From Mucilaginibacter sp. OK283 (lineage in GTDB: Bacteria; Bacteroidota; Bacteroidia; Sphingobacteriales; Sphingobacteriaceae): DNA of 64,000 bases. Below the pieces are notes generated by a model. That model saw only the letters and a program-made list of their open reading frames with translations, was not told the DNA's origin and searched no databases. The stretch is taken from contig NZ_FODR01000003.1 in NCBI RefSeq assembly GCF_900110415.1, positions 1-64,000 of the forward strand, given 5' to 3'. Made by a program: the position numbers and the translations under genes. Below, piece after piece: positions 51,377 through 59,714 of this stretch; position 1 is the stretch's first letter; every line of letters begins with the position of its first letter.

Positions 51377-51550
51377 GAGATTAAAGCTTAAACAGGTATA
51401 CAATTGGAGAACGTGTTAACAAAGCTACATGAAAACACCGAACTATCAATAAGTTAACTAAAACAAATTTATGTATTTGCTGATGATGCAACAAATGCCT
51501 GCTTCCGGAAGAAAGCAGGCATTTGAAAGAAACTTATACTTTTGAAACAA

Positions 51551-51610
51551 TTATTTTTTCGTTGTGGCGAAACCGCCGTCAACTAATAATTCCGTCGCTT
51601 TGTCGTTCAT
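51551..51610 (-). pseudogene. C-terminal remnant of a short-chain dehydrogenase
   Basis: The 19-codon frame reads MNDKATELLVDGGFATTKK. The core TELLVDGG is the normal SDR C-terminus, and the gene at 52452 ends with AELLVDGGMTYLAK. The remnant is just past the stop of the SDR at 51629. It suggests a third SDR gene once stood here and was deleted, or a recombination between SDR genes. Confidence 0.75.
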
Positions 51611-51628
51611 TTTTTTGGGGTTATAAAG

Positions 51629-52390
51629 TTAAAAACCATACATACCACCCGATACGGAAATTTGCTCGCCCGTAATCCACGCTGCATCATCCGAAGCAAG
51701 AAAAACGGCAGCTTTCGCAATGTCTTCGGGCTGGCCTCTGCGGCCAAGTGGTGTTTTGTCGACAAACATCTTTTCATACTCACTGCCGGCGGTAACGCCC
51801 GCGCTGGCTGCGCCTTCGGTTGCTGTAGCGCCCGGCAAAATAGAATTGATACGAACTTTTTTAATGCCCAACTCCTTAGATAAAGCTATGGTGAAGGCAT
51901 CCAATGCTGCTTTAGTTGAAGAGTACAATGAGGCATTTTGAAGAGGGTATTTACTTGCACCCGAACTGATATTGATAATGTTGCCTCCCTTATCGCCGAA
52001 AAGTTTCAAAGCCGCCTGGATGGTCAATATTGGCCCTAACACATTCACGTTGAAACTTTGGTGGAAATCTTCTACCGAAATTTGTTCAATAGGCGCATAT
52101 CCTTGAGATACCGCGTTATTTACTAAAATGTCCAGCGTGCCGAAAGCATTCTCAGTTTCTTTAAACAACCTGCTTACATCGGCTTGTTTAGATACATCGG
52201 CCTGTACTGCAATGGCTAAGCCTCCATTGTCGGTTATCTCCTTAACCACCTTATCTGCGCCTTCTTTACTTGAGGCATAATTTACAACTACTTTTGCGCC
52301 TGCTGCCGCGAAGTGTTTGGCAATAGATGCGCCTATTCCTTTTGAAGCACCGGTAACTACCGCTACTTTATTTTTTAATTTACTCATCAT
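51629..52390 (-). CDS. Short-chain dehydrogenase/reductase
   Basis: A 253-residue classical SDR: VAVVTGASKGIGASIAKHF cofactor loop, DILVNNAVSQGYAP (NNA), Ser in NISSGASKYPL, YSSTKAALDAF (YxxxK), and ISVSGGMYGF as C-terminus. It resembles 3-oxoacyl-ACP reductase-type and glucose-dehydrogenase-type SDRs; no substrate can be named. Two ATG codons stand in tandem at the start (52390 and 52387). It follows another SDR by 61 bp on the same strand; both are divergent from the HxlR regulator and probably under its control. Confidence 0.94.
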   Translation of the reverse strand: MMSKLKNKVAVVTGASKGIGASIAKHFAAAGAKVVVNYASSKEGADKVVKEITDNGGLAIAVQADVSKQADVSRLFKETENAFGTLDILVNNAVSQGYAPIEQISVEDFHQSFNVNVLGPILTIQAALKLFGDKGGNIINISSGASKYPLQNASLYSSTKAALDAFTIALSKELGIKKVRINSILPGATATEGAASAGVTAGSEYEKMFVDKTPLGRRGQPEDIAKAAVFLASDDAAWITGEQISVSGGMYGF

Positions 52391-52451
52391 TTTGAAAATT
52401 ATTTTAGTTATTTAATGGCACGGGTACATCCCCGTGCCGGTGTGAGGTTAA

Positions 52452-53204
52452 CTACTTAGCCAAATAGGTCATGCCGCCATCAACAAGGAGTTCGGCACCA
52501 AGCATGAACGAAGAATCGTCGGAGGCCAGGAAAACCGCTGTTTTACCAATGTCGGCTGGTTGCCCGATTCTGCCTATCGGCATTTGATCTGCAAAGTGCT
52601 TTTTTACCGCTTCCATTTGTTCCGCGGGAACAAACTTGTCAAATGCTGGTGTATCTGTTGTGCCTGGTGTGATTACATTTGCCCTGATCTTCCTGTCTAA
52701 AAGGTCGCTTGAAAATCCTTTGGCTAAATAGATAACAGCTGCTTTTGCAGCGCCATAAAGCGTAAAATTCGCATACGCCCGATGTGCCGCGTTTGACCCG
52801 ATCAAAATAATAGAACCACCATCATTCATATAGGGCAATGCTTTCTGAACAGTGAAATAAACACTTTTCAGGTTCAGGTCAATTGCCTTATCAAAGTCGG
52901 CTTCGCTAAAGGTTGCCACAGTTCCTACAGTTCCGGCACCTGCATTGGCTACAACCACGTCTATTTTACCAAATTTTTCGGCTGTTGCTGCAAACACCCT
53001 TTCCAGGTCGGCAAGGTTGGTTATATCGGCATTTATGGCTATAAAGTTATCTCCAAGCTGGGCCACGGCACTATCTAAAGTTTCCTGGTTTCTGCCCACA
53101 ATAGCTCCTTTAGCACCTTCACTTTTAAATTCCTGTGCAATGCCAAACCCAATGCCACTATTACCGCCTGTAATAACTACTACTTTATCTTTTAATCTAC
53201 TCAT
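52452..53204 (-). CDS. Short-chain dehydrogenase/reductase
   Basis: A 250-residue classical SDR: VVVITGGNSGIGFGIAQEF, IDVVVANAGAG (NAG), Ser in IILIGSNAAHRAY, YGAAKAAVIYLAKGF (YxxxK), ITPGTTDTPAFDKFV and the end GAELLVDGGMTYLAK. It reduces an unknown substrate with NAD(P)H. It is first of a two-SDR unit that runs divergently from the HxlR regulator gene, so it is the likely main target of that regulator, which in related loci senses quinones or aldehydes. Confidence 0.94.
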   Translation of the reverse strand: MSRLKDKVVVITGGNSGIGFGIAQEFKSEGAKGAIVGRNQETLDSAVAQLGDNFIAINADITNLADLERVFAATAEKFGKIDVVVANAGAGTVGTVATFSEADFDKAIDLNLKSVYFTVQKALPYMNDGGSIILIGSNAAHRAYANFTLYGAAKAAVIYLAKGFSSDLLDRKIRANVITPGTTDTPAFDKFVPAEQMEAVKKHFADQMPIGRIGQPADIGKTAVFLASDDSSFMLGAELLVDGGMTYLAK

Positions 53205-53231
53205 TTTTAATTTCTATTTAAATTTGTTTCG

Positions 53232-53297
53232 CAAAGATATTATCAATAGTTTATATTTGTAACCATCAACGGTGTATTCTGGTTACCATAGGGTAAC
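53232..53297. promoter_or_regulatory. Divergent promoters and GTTACC operators (HxlR)
   Basis: A minus-strand -7 box TATCTTTG (53232-53239) serves the SDR gene; a plus-strand -7 box TATATTTG (53252-53259) serves hxlR. Half-sites GTAACC (53259-53264), GGTTAC (53281-53286) and GGTAAC (53292-53297) form two overlapping inverted repeats, one of them GTTACC-ATAG-GGTAAC. They lie across the start of the hxlR transcript, as expected for autoregulation. Confidence 0.6.
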
Positions 53298-53313
53298 TAC
53301 AATTTTAAATGTT

Positions 53314-53676
53314 ATGAAGGACGAAAGATTTTGCAACTCGAATTGCCCATTTACCAGAGCCATTGGCACTATTGGTAATAAATGGAAGCCGATAATTATA
53401 AATGTAATTGGTACCCGTACCATTCGTTTTGGTCAGCTGGATTCTATAATACCACTCATTTCAAGGAAAGTATTAACCGAGCAGTTAAAAGAGCTGGAAG
53501 AAGATGGACTATTGGAAAGATTGGCCTATAAGGAACTGCCGCCAAGGGTAGAATACAAGTTGTCTGAAAAAGGCTTAGCTTTTTTGCCAATTTTAGAACA
53601 CATCAAAGAATGGAATTTAAAATATGAGGTAGCTTTAATACCCAAAGAGACTGATAGGGTAACTTACGCCGGATAG
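53314..53676 (+). CDS. HxlR family transcription regulator
   Basis: From the ATG at 53314 the protein has 120 residues and the HxlR layout: the N-terminal Cys pair CNSNCPFTRAIGTIGNKWKPIIINVI, ISRKVLTEQLKELEEDGLLERLAY as the recognition helix, PPRVEYKLSEKGLAFLPILEHIKEW as the wing and end. The front cysteines (CNSNCP) are those which sense electrophiles or oxidants in the YodB/CatR branch. It is divergent from two SDR genes. A GTG start 42 bp upstream is inside the likely operator and less probable. Confidence 0.93.
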   Translation: MKDERFCNSNCPFTRAIGTIGNKWKPIIINVIGTRTIRFGQLDSIIPLISRKVLTEQLKELEEDGLLERLAYKELPPRVEYKLSEKGLAFLPILEHIKEWNLKYEVALIPKETDRVTYAG

Positions 53677-53755
53677 TGCGAGATAGAAACCCGGCAATGA
53701 ACGGGAAATGGAAGATATCAGTTATCTTGTCGATTTGTACACCGAAAGAAAATTG

Positions 53756-53785
53756 CCGTCCCCTAAGGGGCTCTCACGGGGACGG
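53756..53785. repeat. CCGTCCCC/GGGGACGG hairpin
   Basis: An 8-bp perfect stem with a 14-base loop containing AAGGGGCTCTC. The words recall the flanks of the repeat at 50366-50528 (GTCCCCC, TCTCTCC, GGGGAC). It sits after hxlR and before the RloA-like gene and could end transcription, though it lacks a T-run. Confidence 0.5.
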
Positions 53786-53825
53786 AAAGTCCATTCATGA
53801 AACCAATAAACCGGAATATTTTTTC

Positions 53826-53833
53826 TATATTTG
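53826..53833 (+). promoter_or_regulatory. Bacteroidota -7 box (TATATTTG)
   Basis: TATATTTG matches TAnnTTTG, 28 bp before the ATG of the AAA ATPase gene. A GGAG stands 8 bases before that ATG. Confidence 0.5.
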
Positions 53834-53861
53834 AATATAAACTGCAAAAATGGAGTAAATA

Positions 53862-55220
53862 ATGATTCAATATATCAAAATCAAAAACTTTGGCCCGATT
53901 AGGGATGAGGTGGAACTTAGTTTTGAGGCAAATTTGGCCGATGATATGGCCGATGATATTTATTTAACAACAATGCCCGATGGATGTAAACTATTGAAGT
54001 TGGCCTACATTTATGGGGCAAATGCATCCGGTAAAACAACGGTGCTAAAGGTTTTTGAATTTCTGAGAAAACTTTTGCTGCGCCCCCTGCTGGATAAATC
54101 GGCTAAACTGGACTATGAACCGTTTTTATTTTGCGAAGATCCGCAGCAAAACGAGTCATTTATAGAACTGGCTTTTTATGCCAATCAAATCCGTCATATT
54201 TACAGTGTTACGTTTAACCAGGAAGCCATTTTAAATGAAAAACTTGTTTTTTTTAACAGCGCCAAACCTACCGAGCTTTTTACGCGGGATACCGATATGG
54301 ATAAGCGATTGGCAAAAATTCAGTTCGGCAGTAAAATAAAAGTACCTGCTAAAGAACGCGACCGGCTGGAAAGTAACACCCTGCATAACAATACCGTTTT
54401 TGGCGCTTTTACTAAAACTAATACCGATATCCCGGATTTGAACGCGCTGAATATCTGGATGAACCTTTTTTGGTTAGGGCTGATTAGCAGCAGTACAAAT
54501 GTAATGGGCGAAACCGCGCTGATGATTGCCGATAACCCGCAGGCAAACAAATGGATGGATAAATTCATGAACAAGGCCGACAGGCAAATCAGTAAAGTAC
54601 AGGCCGATAAAGAAAAAACTGCCGGTGCTTTGCTTAAAAACCTCGATGCTACGAGTATCGGTTTTATGCCGCGAAATACCTTTGATACGAATACAGCTAA
54701 TACTACTCCTGTGGATGCGGCTTTAACTACTGGCAAAATGTATGGCGGTGGAGATGTCTATGCGTTAAGGCGCAAAATTATGTTTACACACCATACAGAC
54801 AATGGCAGTTATACCCTGCCCATTGATGCAGAAAGCAGCGGCACGCAGCGGTATTTTTCATTGGGCGGCCCATTATATACGTTAGTGCACAGAGATTCTA
54901 TATTGTTGGTAGATGAATTGGAGAATTCGCTTCATCCGGATTTAATGAAACATTTTCTGCAAACTTTCCTGGCCAATGCAGAGCAGTCTCAAATGCTGAT
55001 AACAACCCACAATGTGGCGCTTATGGAGGAGATTGATTTTATTCGCCGGGATGCCTTGTGGTTTAGCGAAAAAAAGGAAGATGGCTCTGTCGACCTTTAT
55101 TCTGCGGCTGATTTTGATACCGGCATCCTACGCAAGGGGGCCAGTTTAATTAACGCCTACCGCGCCGGCAGATTAGGCGCCAAGCCTAATTTGGGTTCAC
55201 CTTATATAGCACAGGAGTAA
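53862..55220 (+). CDS. RloA-like AAA ATPase (OLD/AbiL type)
   Basis: A 452-residue SMC/ABC-like ATPase. Walker A YGANASGKTTVLK is at about residues 50-62, Walker B ILLVDELENSLHPDLM at about 345-360, and the switch His in LITTHNVALMEE near 381. The front MIQYIKIKNFGPIRDEVELSFEAN is the usual start of AAA15/AAA21-type ATPases. Between the motifs are a helical insert and SSGTQRYFSLGG, which serves as the signature. The gene ends directly at the ATG of an RloB-like gene. Such ATPase/RloB pairs resemble AbiL and lie near restriction systems; I infer a phage-defence ATPase that controls the RloB effector. No restriction genes are here. Confidence 0.9.
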   Translation: MIQYIKIKNFGPIRDEVELSFEANLADDMADDIYLTTMPDGCKLLKLAYIYGANASGKTTVLKVFEFLRKLLLRPLLDKSAKLDYEPFLFCEDPQQNESFIELAFYANQIRHIYSVTFNQEAILNEKLVFFNSAKPTELFTRDTDMDKRLAKIQFGSKIKVPAKERDRLESNTLHNNTVFGAFTKTNTDIPDLNALNIWMNLFWLGLISSSTNVMGETALMIADNPQANKWMDKFMNKADRQISKVQADKEKTAGALLKNLDATSIGFMPRNTFDTNTANTTPVDAALTTGKMYGGGDVYALRRKIMFTHHTDNGSYTLPIDAESSGTQRYFSLGGPLYTLVHRDSILLVDELENSLHPDLMKHFLQTFLANAEQSQMLITTHNVALMEEIDFIRRDALWFSEKKEDGSVDLYSAADFDTGILRKGASLINAYRAGRLGAKPNLGSPYIAQE

Positions 55221-55820
55221 ATGACCAGGCATCCTAAAAGGCGCAACCTCCGGTTCAGCGTGGCATTGGTTGGCGACGGATTTACAGAAAGCATCTATTT
55301 TACAGACTTTCGTGATGCCGAACGACCTGATAATTTGCGTATTATTCCCGATTTCCCAGGTAAAATCGGCAGTTTTTCAGGAGTGCTTGATCGTGCGATG
55401 GAACTTGCGCAGAACTATAACAAGGTATATGCTTTAATAGATATGGACGCTGTTATAGCGCAGCAGCAACAACAACCGTACCTGCAACACAAAGCCATAG
55501 CCTTGCGTTCGGGAGTGATAGTTTTGGAAAATAATCCGTGTTTTGAGATTTGGCTGCTGCTGCACTTTAAACCAACCGGCAGGTTATTTTTAAATTGCGA
55601 GCAGGTAGTAACAGAATTACGCCGTTTTATCCCCAATTATAACAAAGGCCTAAAATTCCTGGAGGCAGCAAGGTTATTTACTAATTTACGCGACAGGCTG
55701 CCGGATGCCATGAATAATGCCGCCATGCTGGAGCGGGATAGAGATGACCACGACCCCTCATATCCAAGAGCAGAGGTATACAAATTTTTTGAATGGTATA
55801 ATGTTGGGCGGCTTGTTTAA
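55221..55820 (+). CDS. RloB-like TOPRIM-fold effector
   Basis: A 199-residue RloB-domain protein. The front RFSVALVGDGFTESIYF has the Glu of the TOPRIM-like site (family GxxTE), KVYALIDMDAV supplies the DxD acidic pair, and IVLENNPCFEIWLLLHF is the diagnostic RloB box. The C-terminal half is helical. TOPRIM-like proteins cut or nick nucleic acid; in pairs with an AAA ATPase they are thought to be the effector. Its ATG follows the ATPase stop without a gap, so they are coexpressed in fixed ratio. The residues of the active site seem complete. Confidence 0.9.
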   Translation: MTRHPKRRNLRFSVALVGDGFTESIYFTDFRDAERPDNLRIIPDFPGKIGSFSGVLDRAMELAQNYNKVYALIDMDAVIAQQQQQPYLQHKAIALRSGVIVLENNPCFEIWLLLHFKPTGRLFLNCEQVVTELRRFIPNYNKGLKFLEAARLFTNLRDRLPDAMNNAAMLERDRDDHDPSYPRAEVYKFFEWYNVGRLV

Positions 55821-55980
55821 GCCACTTTTGATATACTTGCCGATACAATCACAAGTCCTCTACCCCCTCATTACGTCGATAAGTCACAAGTCATCTGCCC
55901 ACTGGCCATCGAACAAGACTTGCGCTAAGGAACCAATATTTGCGCTAAAGGTTGACCGGAAAACAAGGAATATTTTTAGC

Positions 55981-56436
55981 TTATTGACGAGATGACTTAA
56001 TGTTTTTAATACGTTGCTTATCTTTTAGTAACTTTTCTTTATCGTCAATTGGTTTAAAAGTTCCCCCTCCACTTGCCCCGCGCTGTACAACAATCACTGT
56101 GGGTGGATTAGAATTGATATTAGTTAAGTTACATGAATTTATCATTTTAATGCTTTCCTTTAAGGATACTGCGGCTGGATCTTTATTTAGTAAAACAGAT
56201 AACTTAGCATATTTAACTACACTGTCGCATTTTTGAAGTCCGGAGTAGCTTGCTGCGATATAATAGGCTACTAAATCGCTATTTCTTAATTTGTAGGATT
56301 TCATTAACACCTGGATAGCGTTATAGTATTCTTTACGGTTGTAGTAACCAACTCCGGTTTTGTAATCAGTTACATATTGGGGTTCTTGCCAACTTACCAG
56401 GAAGCACGATCCTAAAGCTAAAAAGAATATTTTCAT
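55981..56436 (-). CDS. Hypothetical exported protein with TPR-like helices
   Basis: A 151-residue protein with a signal-like start (MKIFFLALGSCFLVSWQ) that may be a lipoprotein or a plain signal peptide. Residues 25-95 form helical pairs like two TPR units (GVGYYNRKEYYNAIQVLMKSYKLRNSDLVAYYIAASYSGLQKCDSVVKYAKL). The end is basic and disordered (KEKLLKDKQRIKNIKSSRQ). It overlaps the upstream membrane gene by one base, so they form a pair. No function is known. Confidence 0.75.
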   Translation of the reverse strand: MKIFFLALGSCFLVSWQEPQYVTDYKTGVGYYNRKEYYNAIQVLMKSYKLRNSDLVAYYIAASYSGLQKCDSVVKYAKLSVLLNKDPAAVSLKESIKMINSCNLTNINSNPPTVIVVQRGASGGGTFKPIDDKEKLLKDKQRIKNIKSSRQ

Positions 56437-56771
56437 TATCTATATGGAGGTATGGTATCGGTTAGAAGTGGCTTGTATATCGAATCGGGTTTCGAAATGG
56501 TAGTTGCAGTCGTACTTCCATTGTCATAGTGGTATGGTTTCTCCACAAAAATAGCGTATGCTATCAGGCACGTCCCTAACAAAACAAAAAGCAGACCGGG
56601 AGAAGAACTTACTAAACCAGCTTTAATTCCTTTATATTCACTGGTGAAATTAAACTCTCCTTTAACACCGGTGTTAATTAAATTGTATCCTAATTTAACT
56701 ATTAGATAGCCTAAAAAGAAACAGATAACTTTCATTAAGAAAATTAAGCCGATACTATAATAATTAATCAT
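56436..56771 (-). CDS. Hypothetical membrane protein
   Basis: A 111-residue protein with two membrane spans (about 4-28, YYSIGLIFLMKVICFFLGYLIVKLG, and 53-74, SSSPGLLFVLLGTCLIAYAIF) and a Ser/Thr-rich C-terminal tail. No family recognised. It is the first gene of a two-gene unit with the following exported TPR-like protein (one-base overlap). Its low G+C relative to neighbours suggests transferred DNA. Confidence 0.72.
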   Translation of the reverse strand: MINYYSIGLIFLMKVICFFLGYLIVKLGYNLINTGVKGEFNFTSEYKGIKAGLVSSSPGLLFVLLGTCLIAYAIFVEKPYHYDNGSTTATTISKPDSIYKPLLTDTIPPYR

Positions 56772-57214
56772 AGTGAATTGGTTTGGTTGTATAAATATGT
56801 AGATTTAAAAACTATAAATCAAATGTTAAAATAACTATTATTTATCTATACGTTTTCCTATCCCGATTGATAAGCTATATCTATTACCGTCTCTCGCAGA
56901 TTTAAGTTAGCATTTTTACCACAGGTCTTGCGTGAAGGAATGTGTGACGGTTGACATATGCTTTACGATATGTTTCATAAATAAGTCCAAATCCTCTACT
57001 CCTCAAGCGGCCGCACAAGACGCGCCAAGGGGGGGCTAAGCGGAACGCCTGGCAGCAGAGGCTGAAAGCCTAAAATCGATACTGTCTGTCAGACGATTTA
57101 TTGAAATTATTTATCCTCGAAACAGTAACTTTCAAAATAAATTCATTTACCGGTTTGCTGCGCAATTAGGATGCGCAGTAGTGGGTTTATTTAGATAGAT
57201 TATGAAAATATTTT
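56772..57214. other. Gene-free gap with a hairpin before the DUF4209 gene
   Basis: About 440 bp. It is A+T-rich on the left and turns G+C-rich near 57000-57060 (GCGGCCGCACAAGACGCGCC and seven consecutive G), which looks like a remnant of foreign or repeat DNA. CTGCGCA-ATTAGGA-TGCGCAG at 57158-57178 is a perfect 7-bp inverted repeat about 37 bp before the DUF4209 start and may be an operator. No gene was seen. Confidence 0.5.
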
Positions 57215-58975
57215 ATGAACGCCATTGAGATTTATCAGGTTATAGATGACCCGCAGGAGCAGTATAAGCACTACAAGGTTGCCGAATGCTTTGCAGAGTT
57301 GGCTCAGGATGACGACGAGAAGAGTCCCGAATACCAGCTGGAAAGTATCGCGTTTACTTTTTATTTGGATGACAAGGCCAGCGTGGCCGGTATTTCAACA
57401 GCAGGGATAAAAATAGCCTCGACACCGGCTGCCAAGGCTTATTTCCAACAGCGACTTTCTTTGACAAAGCATCCTGAAACGCTCACTCGCTATGGCCACT
57501 TGCTATGGCAACTGTACCGTTATTTTCCTGGTTATCAAGTCGCTATAGGTGCCTATCTTCAATTGGCAGAGTATGCGTTAGATCGGCTTGGTAATAATGA
57601 TAAATATTTCTTGCGGTGGAGCAGGACGATTTACCCGGCCCTGATTTTAAGCGCAGCCACTAAGGACCAGCAATCTTTTGATAAGGCGGTGGGATTGACT
57701 AATCACCTGCTCTCCTTACCTGTTCCGTTATGGATGAAAGGACGTACCCTGGATGAGGTCATTAAAAACCTGAAAGGTAAAGCCAGGATGCTCGATTTGG
57801 ACATTTATGTCCAGGAAGCACTCCAGCAAACAGGAAATGGTGGCTACACTTTGTATAAAGAAAATTATGAAACAGCGATTAAGGCTGATATGCTGATGGG
57901 GGCTAACAGGCAAGCATTGTTATGGGAGCAAATGGGTGACGGCATCAGGTCACATGCACTTAGCCGTACGAATGATCCTGCTCGCATTGTTATTTTGCCC
58001 CAGCTTGCCGAGGCGATGGAGTGTTATAAGAAAGCGAAAGCCGAGGATAAGTTCCGAGATACCGCAATAGAATACCAGTCGTTCAAAAAAACAAGGAAAG
58101 TTAGCCGGGTTCTGGTCAACTTGATAGACGGTGATAAGGGACGTTTGCTTTATGACTATATCGAAGCTCGAAAACAAGAATATTTGACAATGCCAGTTGA
58201 TGATATATTGGTCAATTTAGCGACGGACCTTACCTTGCTGCCGTGGGACGGCGGCGAAAACGAGAAAGGGCCTTACGATCAACTCACTCGGCAACTCACA
58301 CTCGTGAACTTTGACATTAATCAAAATCCTAAAGTATTGTCGGCAGCGGGAAGCGAACGGTTCAGTAAAGCCTGGACTTATAAAATGAAGTACAAAATAT
58401 TTAGTCAACAATATATCAGCGAAATTATGCATGAACTTATTAACAAGGGGGAATTATCTATAAGTGTGCTGGACGCCTTTTTTGAAAAGACTTGGATTGG
58501 TAAAACAACGCTTACAACCAGTAGCGGAAACACTGATGAAGAATATCAGCTATATGCTGCGATACGCCCTGCATTACTCTATTATTTAGAACAAGCCGAA
58601 CGGAGCTTACGTAGTGAAGAGGCTGATTTCGTGCTTTGCACAGATACGCTGGTGCTTAAATATGAAATGCTGATCCGTTTTTTTTTACAAAATTGCGGGG
58701 TCGCCACAACTGCGATAGATAGCGCAAGCGGAGAACCGCGGGAAAATTATTTACCCGAACTACTTGATAAACTTCCTCAAGATCGCTTCGATGAAAAAGA
58801 CAAATTATTAATGCGGCACATCTATACAAAAAACGGCATGGATTTGCGAAACAACATTGCCCATAGTTATCTGGCACCTAAAAGTTACACGCTGGAATTA
58901 GCAGATACAGTGGTATGGTCAATCATTCGGTTGGGGCAGTATACCGCTACTGATCAAGCTTCGGCTGATTTATGA
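57215..58975 (+). CDS. DUF4209 protein with HEPN-type RNNIAH motif
   Basis: A 586-residue cytoplasmic protein. The first 330 residues are helical with an acidic start (CFAELAQDDDEKSPEYQLES) and no named domain. The C-terminal 200 residues fit DUF4209: DFVLCTDTLVLKYEMLIRFFLQNCG, LPELLDKLPQDRFDEKDKLLMRHIYT and MDLRNNIAHSYLAPKSYTLE. The RNNIAH stretch (Arg545 to His550) is the Rx4H motif of HEPN ribonucleases. DUF4209 also occurs in the eukaryotic ERMARD protein, which is linked to RNA decay. I infer an RNA-cutting or RNA-binding protein, perhaps for defence. It converges with the next gene and overlaps its end by 22 bp. Confidence 0.85.
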   Translation: MNAIEIYQVIDDPQEQYKHYKVAECFAELAQDDDEKSPEYQLESIAFTFYLDDKASVAGISTAGIKIASTPAAKAYFQQRLSLTKHPETLTRYGHLLWQLYRYFPGYQVAIGAYLQLAEYALDRLGNNDKYFLRWSRTIYPALILSAATKDQQSFDKAVGLTNHLLSLPVPLWMKGRTLDEVIKNLKGKARMLDLDIYVQEALQQTGNGGYTLYKENYETAIKADMLMGANRQALLWEQMGDGIRSHALSRTNDPARIVILPQLAEAMECYKKAKAEDKFRDTAIEYQSFKKTRKVSRVLVNLIDGDKGRLLYDYIEARKQEYLTMPVDDILVNLATDLTLLPWDGGENEKGPYDQLTRQLTLVNFDINQNPKVLSAAGSERFSKAWTYKMKYKIFSQQYISEIMHELINKGELSISVLDAFFEKTWIGKTTLTTSSGNTDEEYQLYAAIRPALLYYLEQAERSLRSEEADFVLCTDTLVLKYEMLIRFFLQNCGVATTAIDSASGEPRENYLPELLDKLPQDRFDEKDKLLMRHIYTKNGMDLRNNIAHSYLAPKSYTLELADTVVWSIIRLGQYTATDQASADL

Positions 58976-59529
58976 GACAGCTGGTCGAATATAGATTGTA
59001 TTTCTTGGCGATATTTGGTATTTATTTGTGCAGGCACATTTTCTACATATTGTTTCGCTGACTGAAACGCTTCGGCACTTAGTTGTTTTAAATGGGTATG
59101 CACATTATCTATTGTAAATTCAAGTTGTGTTCTCTCGCGAAAATTCGGGGATAAATCTGTCCTGATAACCGCATCAATGTCAGTAAGCCGTTGCCATAAA
59201 AACAGGTTAGAAAAGATAGATTCATTCGCCTTCTTAACTTGTTTGTTATCACTTTGAAAATTATAAAAGCCTATATGTTGTGTAACTGTACCTTCTCTAA
59301 GTCTTAAATTATCAATAGCTTGGTTTAAATTATCAAAAGATGAAATAGCATATAAGCTGATGACCTCGGGGTAGCCTGGACAAATCACTAATGTCAGTCT
59401 TCCATCAAGAGATACTCTTTTAAATTCAAGAGGGAGCAGGGGGCCATCTTGATACCACTTTTCACCGGTGATATTTAATTGTTTGGGTTGCCATATCAGC
59501 GATCCCCAGCCTAACACTGCGATTTTCAT
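58954..59529 (-). CDS. Gamma-glutamylcyclotransferase-fold protein
   Basis: From the ATG at 59529 (MKIAVLGWGSLIWQP) it has 191 residues. VLGWGSLIW corresponds to the YGSL substrate loop of gamma-glutamylcyclotransferase-like proteins; PLLPLEFKRVSLDGRLTLVICPG is the following strand. The second half is charged and helical (NANESIFSNLFLWQRLTDIDAVIRTDLSPNF-like). The catalytic Glu of true cyclotransferases is not certain. Whether it breaks a gamma-glutamyl amide or acts on another amide is not known. It overlaps the DUF4209 gene end to end by 22 bp, so the two cannot be transcribed fully at the same time without antisense. Confidence 0.75.
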   Translation of the reverse strand: MKIAVLGWGSLIWQPKQLNITGEKWYQDGPLLPLEFKRVSLDGRLTLVICPGYPEVISLYAISSFDNLNQAIDNLRLREGTVTQHIGFYNFQSDNKQVKKANESIFSNLFLWQRLTDIDAVIRTDLSPNFRERTQLEFTIDNVHTHLKQLSAEAFQSAKQYVENVPAQINTKYRQEIQSIFDQLSHKSAEA

Positions 59530-59611
59530 GTTTTGATTTAGAAATTGAATGTACATAAAATTGTTCAGCCTGTGGTCGTGTTTTCACCGCACCACGCCAT
59601 TATCGACTGAG

Positions 59612-59714
59612 CCCCACGTAGGGGAATAGCAGCGAATACCGGCCCCGCGCCCAATGCCTAAGGTCGCATAAGCGAGTCCAACGCGACCAAAGGAGCGTTA
59701 CCTCATAATTATTT
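59612..59714 (+). repeat. Structured ATACCGGCC element, copy 3
   Basis: GGGGAATAGCAGCGAATACC then GGCC, CCGCGCCCAATGCC, GCATAAGCGA, and a terminal hairpin AACGC (loop GACCAAAGGA) GCGTT, ending with TCATAATTATTT. It is a direct copy of the element at 60511, about 900 bp away, with the phosphate-poor lipoprotein gene between. The hairpin stem is unlike those of the other copies but still pairs. Confidence 0.8.

Noticed and set aside
56980..57030. AAGTCCAAATCCTCTACTCC looks like the T-arm and 3' end of a tRNA, as at integration sites
   Set aside because: No matching acceptor strand, D-arm or anticodon arm upstream, and no second copy of the sequence in the window, so neither a tRNA nor an att site can be supported.
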